Positions 63,584-64,000 of a stretch of DNA of 64,000 nucleotides are shown one piece after another; within the stretch, counting starts at the first letter, position 1; the number at the start of each line of letters is the position of its first letter. The position numbers and the translations under genes were made by a program. Source of the stretch: CBDFLT01 sp965249225 (GTDB lineage Bacteria > Chloroflexota > Dehalococcoidia > Lucifugimonadales > G963668185); contig CBDFLT010000006.1 of the NCBI GenBank assembly GCA_965249225.1, positions 124,001 through 188,000 on the forward strand, in the 5' to 3' direction. Below the pieces are notes generated by a model. The model saw nothing but the letters and a program-made list of their open reading frames with translations. It did not search any database and was not told the origin of the DNA.

Positions 63584-64000
63584 TCAAGAAGACGGAACGG
63601 CGGCCACTCTGGTGTGGACCTGGTGGATAGTAAAATTACCTCCCTTGAGGCGTTTGACCTCGGATATCTCCAGCCCATCGACGTCTGCGAGGGTCGTATA
63701 GCGTCTCTGGATCGCGTTACCCAGGGGTCTTCCAAGGAGCGTGGCCCCCGTAATCGCAGCAACGAGGGAGAGAAAACCCCCTTGGGCTCCTCGGCGCCGT
63801 CCAAATATCAGCCCAGACAGAAGTCCGGCCACGACCGCACCGACAAGCAGGTTGGTCCCACAGTAAGGTGACACCGCTAGCTCTCGCTGGCCATCCTGTA
63901 GCCGCGCAAGAGCCTGATCGGCGGCCTCGGTGAGGGCTTCCGTAGATGTACGCCCCCATACGAAAAACCCGCCTCGAGTCGCGTAACCGCCCAGAGGAGT
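63584..64000 (-). CDS. DUF6391-like membrane protein, 5' end outside the window
   Basis: The frame is open from the window edge: GGYATRGGFFVWGRTSTEAL, then QDGQRELAVSPYCGTNLLVG, the DUF6391-type motif in which a conserved 'P-x-C-G-T-N' leads into two membrane helices (AVVAGLLSGLIFG; FLSLVAAITGATLLG). A short cytoplasmic tail with FTIHQVHTRVAAVPSS ends at 63584. At least 138 residues are encoded here; the start lies beyond 64000. Function unknown. Starting at GTG 63874 would omit the conserved N-terminal part. Confidence 0.7.
   Translation of the reverse strand, partial: TPLGGYATRGGFFVWGRTSTEALTEAADQALARLQDGQRELAVSPYCGTNLLVGAVVAGLLSGLIFGRRRGAQGGFLSLVAAITGATLLGRPLGNAIQRRYTTLADVDGLEISEVKRLKGGNFTIHQVHTRVAAVPSS

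Noticed and set aside
63467..63871. 134-residue open frame on the + strand beginning MASLAGFEPATCC
   Set aside because: Its start is the complement of tRNA-Arg; this is the well-known spurious protein produced by tRNA genes, and the rest is antisense to the DUF6391-like gene.
1..64000. CRISPR array, phage genes, toxin-antitoxin or restriction-defence systems
   Set aside because: No regularly spaced repeats and no cas, phage structural, toxin or restriction-type proteins were recognised on either strand.

Overview
The window is a chromosomal segment from a moderately GC-rich bacterium that often starts genes with GTG or TTG. No rRNA or ribosomal protein is present, so taxonomy is inference only. 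The mix of aerobic CO-dehydrogenase subunits, paired DUF1800/NHL proteins, a DUF6391 protein, CARDB lipoproteins and phosphotriesterase-type enzymes suggests Chloroflexota (SAR202/Dehalococcoidia-like, probably environmental). Several genes carry frameshifts, some in short G runs, so part of the apparent gene decay may be assembly error.

Region 1 (1-31.2 kb, all + strand) is a cell-surface glycan locus. It starts with two damaged genes (a sulfotransferase and an unidentified deacetylase-like protein). Next comes a nucleotide-sugar block resembling legionaminic-acid synthesis: a CBS-domain nucleotidyltransferase, a LegB-like dehydratase and a LegC-like aminotransferase. A dTDP-rhamnose block (rmlA, rmlC, rmlD, no rmlB) follows. 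After that are about ten glycosyltransferases, four methyltransferases, aminotransferase, acetyltransferase, deacetylase, epimerase and redox genes, most with overlapping stop/start codons. No flippase, polymerase or glycan ABC exporter is visible. A hairpin near 31.28 kb ends the run.

Region 2 (31.3-46.4 kb) holds an M24-fold hydrolase, a convergent pair of thioredoxin-fold genes, a frameshifted CARDB lipoprotein, an EamA transporter, remnants of a CO-dehydrogenase locus, and the first DUF1800 + NHL cassette.

Region 3 (46.4-58.7 kb) has been reshaped by insertion sequences. Two apparently identical IS3-like copies each have their own 8-bp direct repeats. Copy 1 splits an acylphosphatase gene. 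Copy 2 sits inside an IS5-like element that itself splits a SnoaL-like gene; joining across the repeats restores both reading frames. Between them lie a dipeptidase, a truncated FAD enzyme, a TPP enzyme, a broken CPBP protease and the second DUF1800 + NHL cassette.

Region 4 (58.8-64 kb) holds a DsrE-like gene, a phosphotriesterase-family enzyme, an orphan solute-binding protein without signal peptide, a hemerythrin-like protein, tRNA-Arg(TCT) and a DUF6391 protein that runs off the window.

The most notable result is two probable selenoproteins that stop-codon-based gene calling truncates. In a thioredoxin-NHL protein (34765-36255, -) and a DsrE-like protein (58823-59185, +), an in-frame TGA replaces exactly the first Cys of a CxxC motif, giving UxxC. 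Each TGA is followed at bacterial-SECIS distance by a hairpin with a small G-containing loop.
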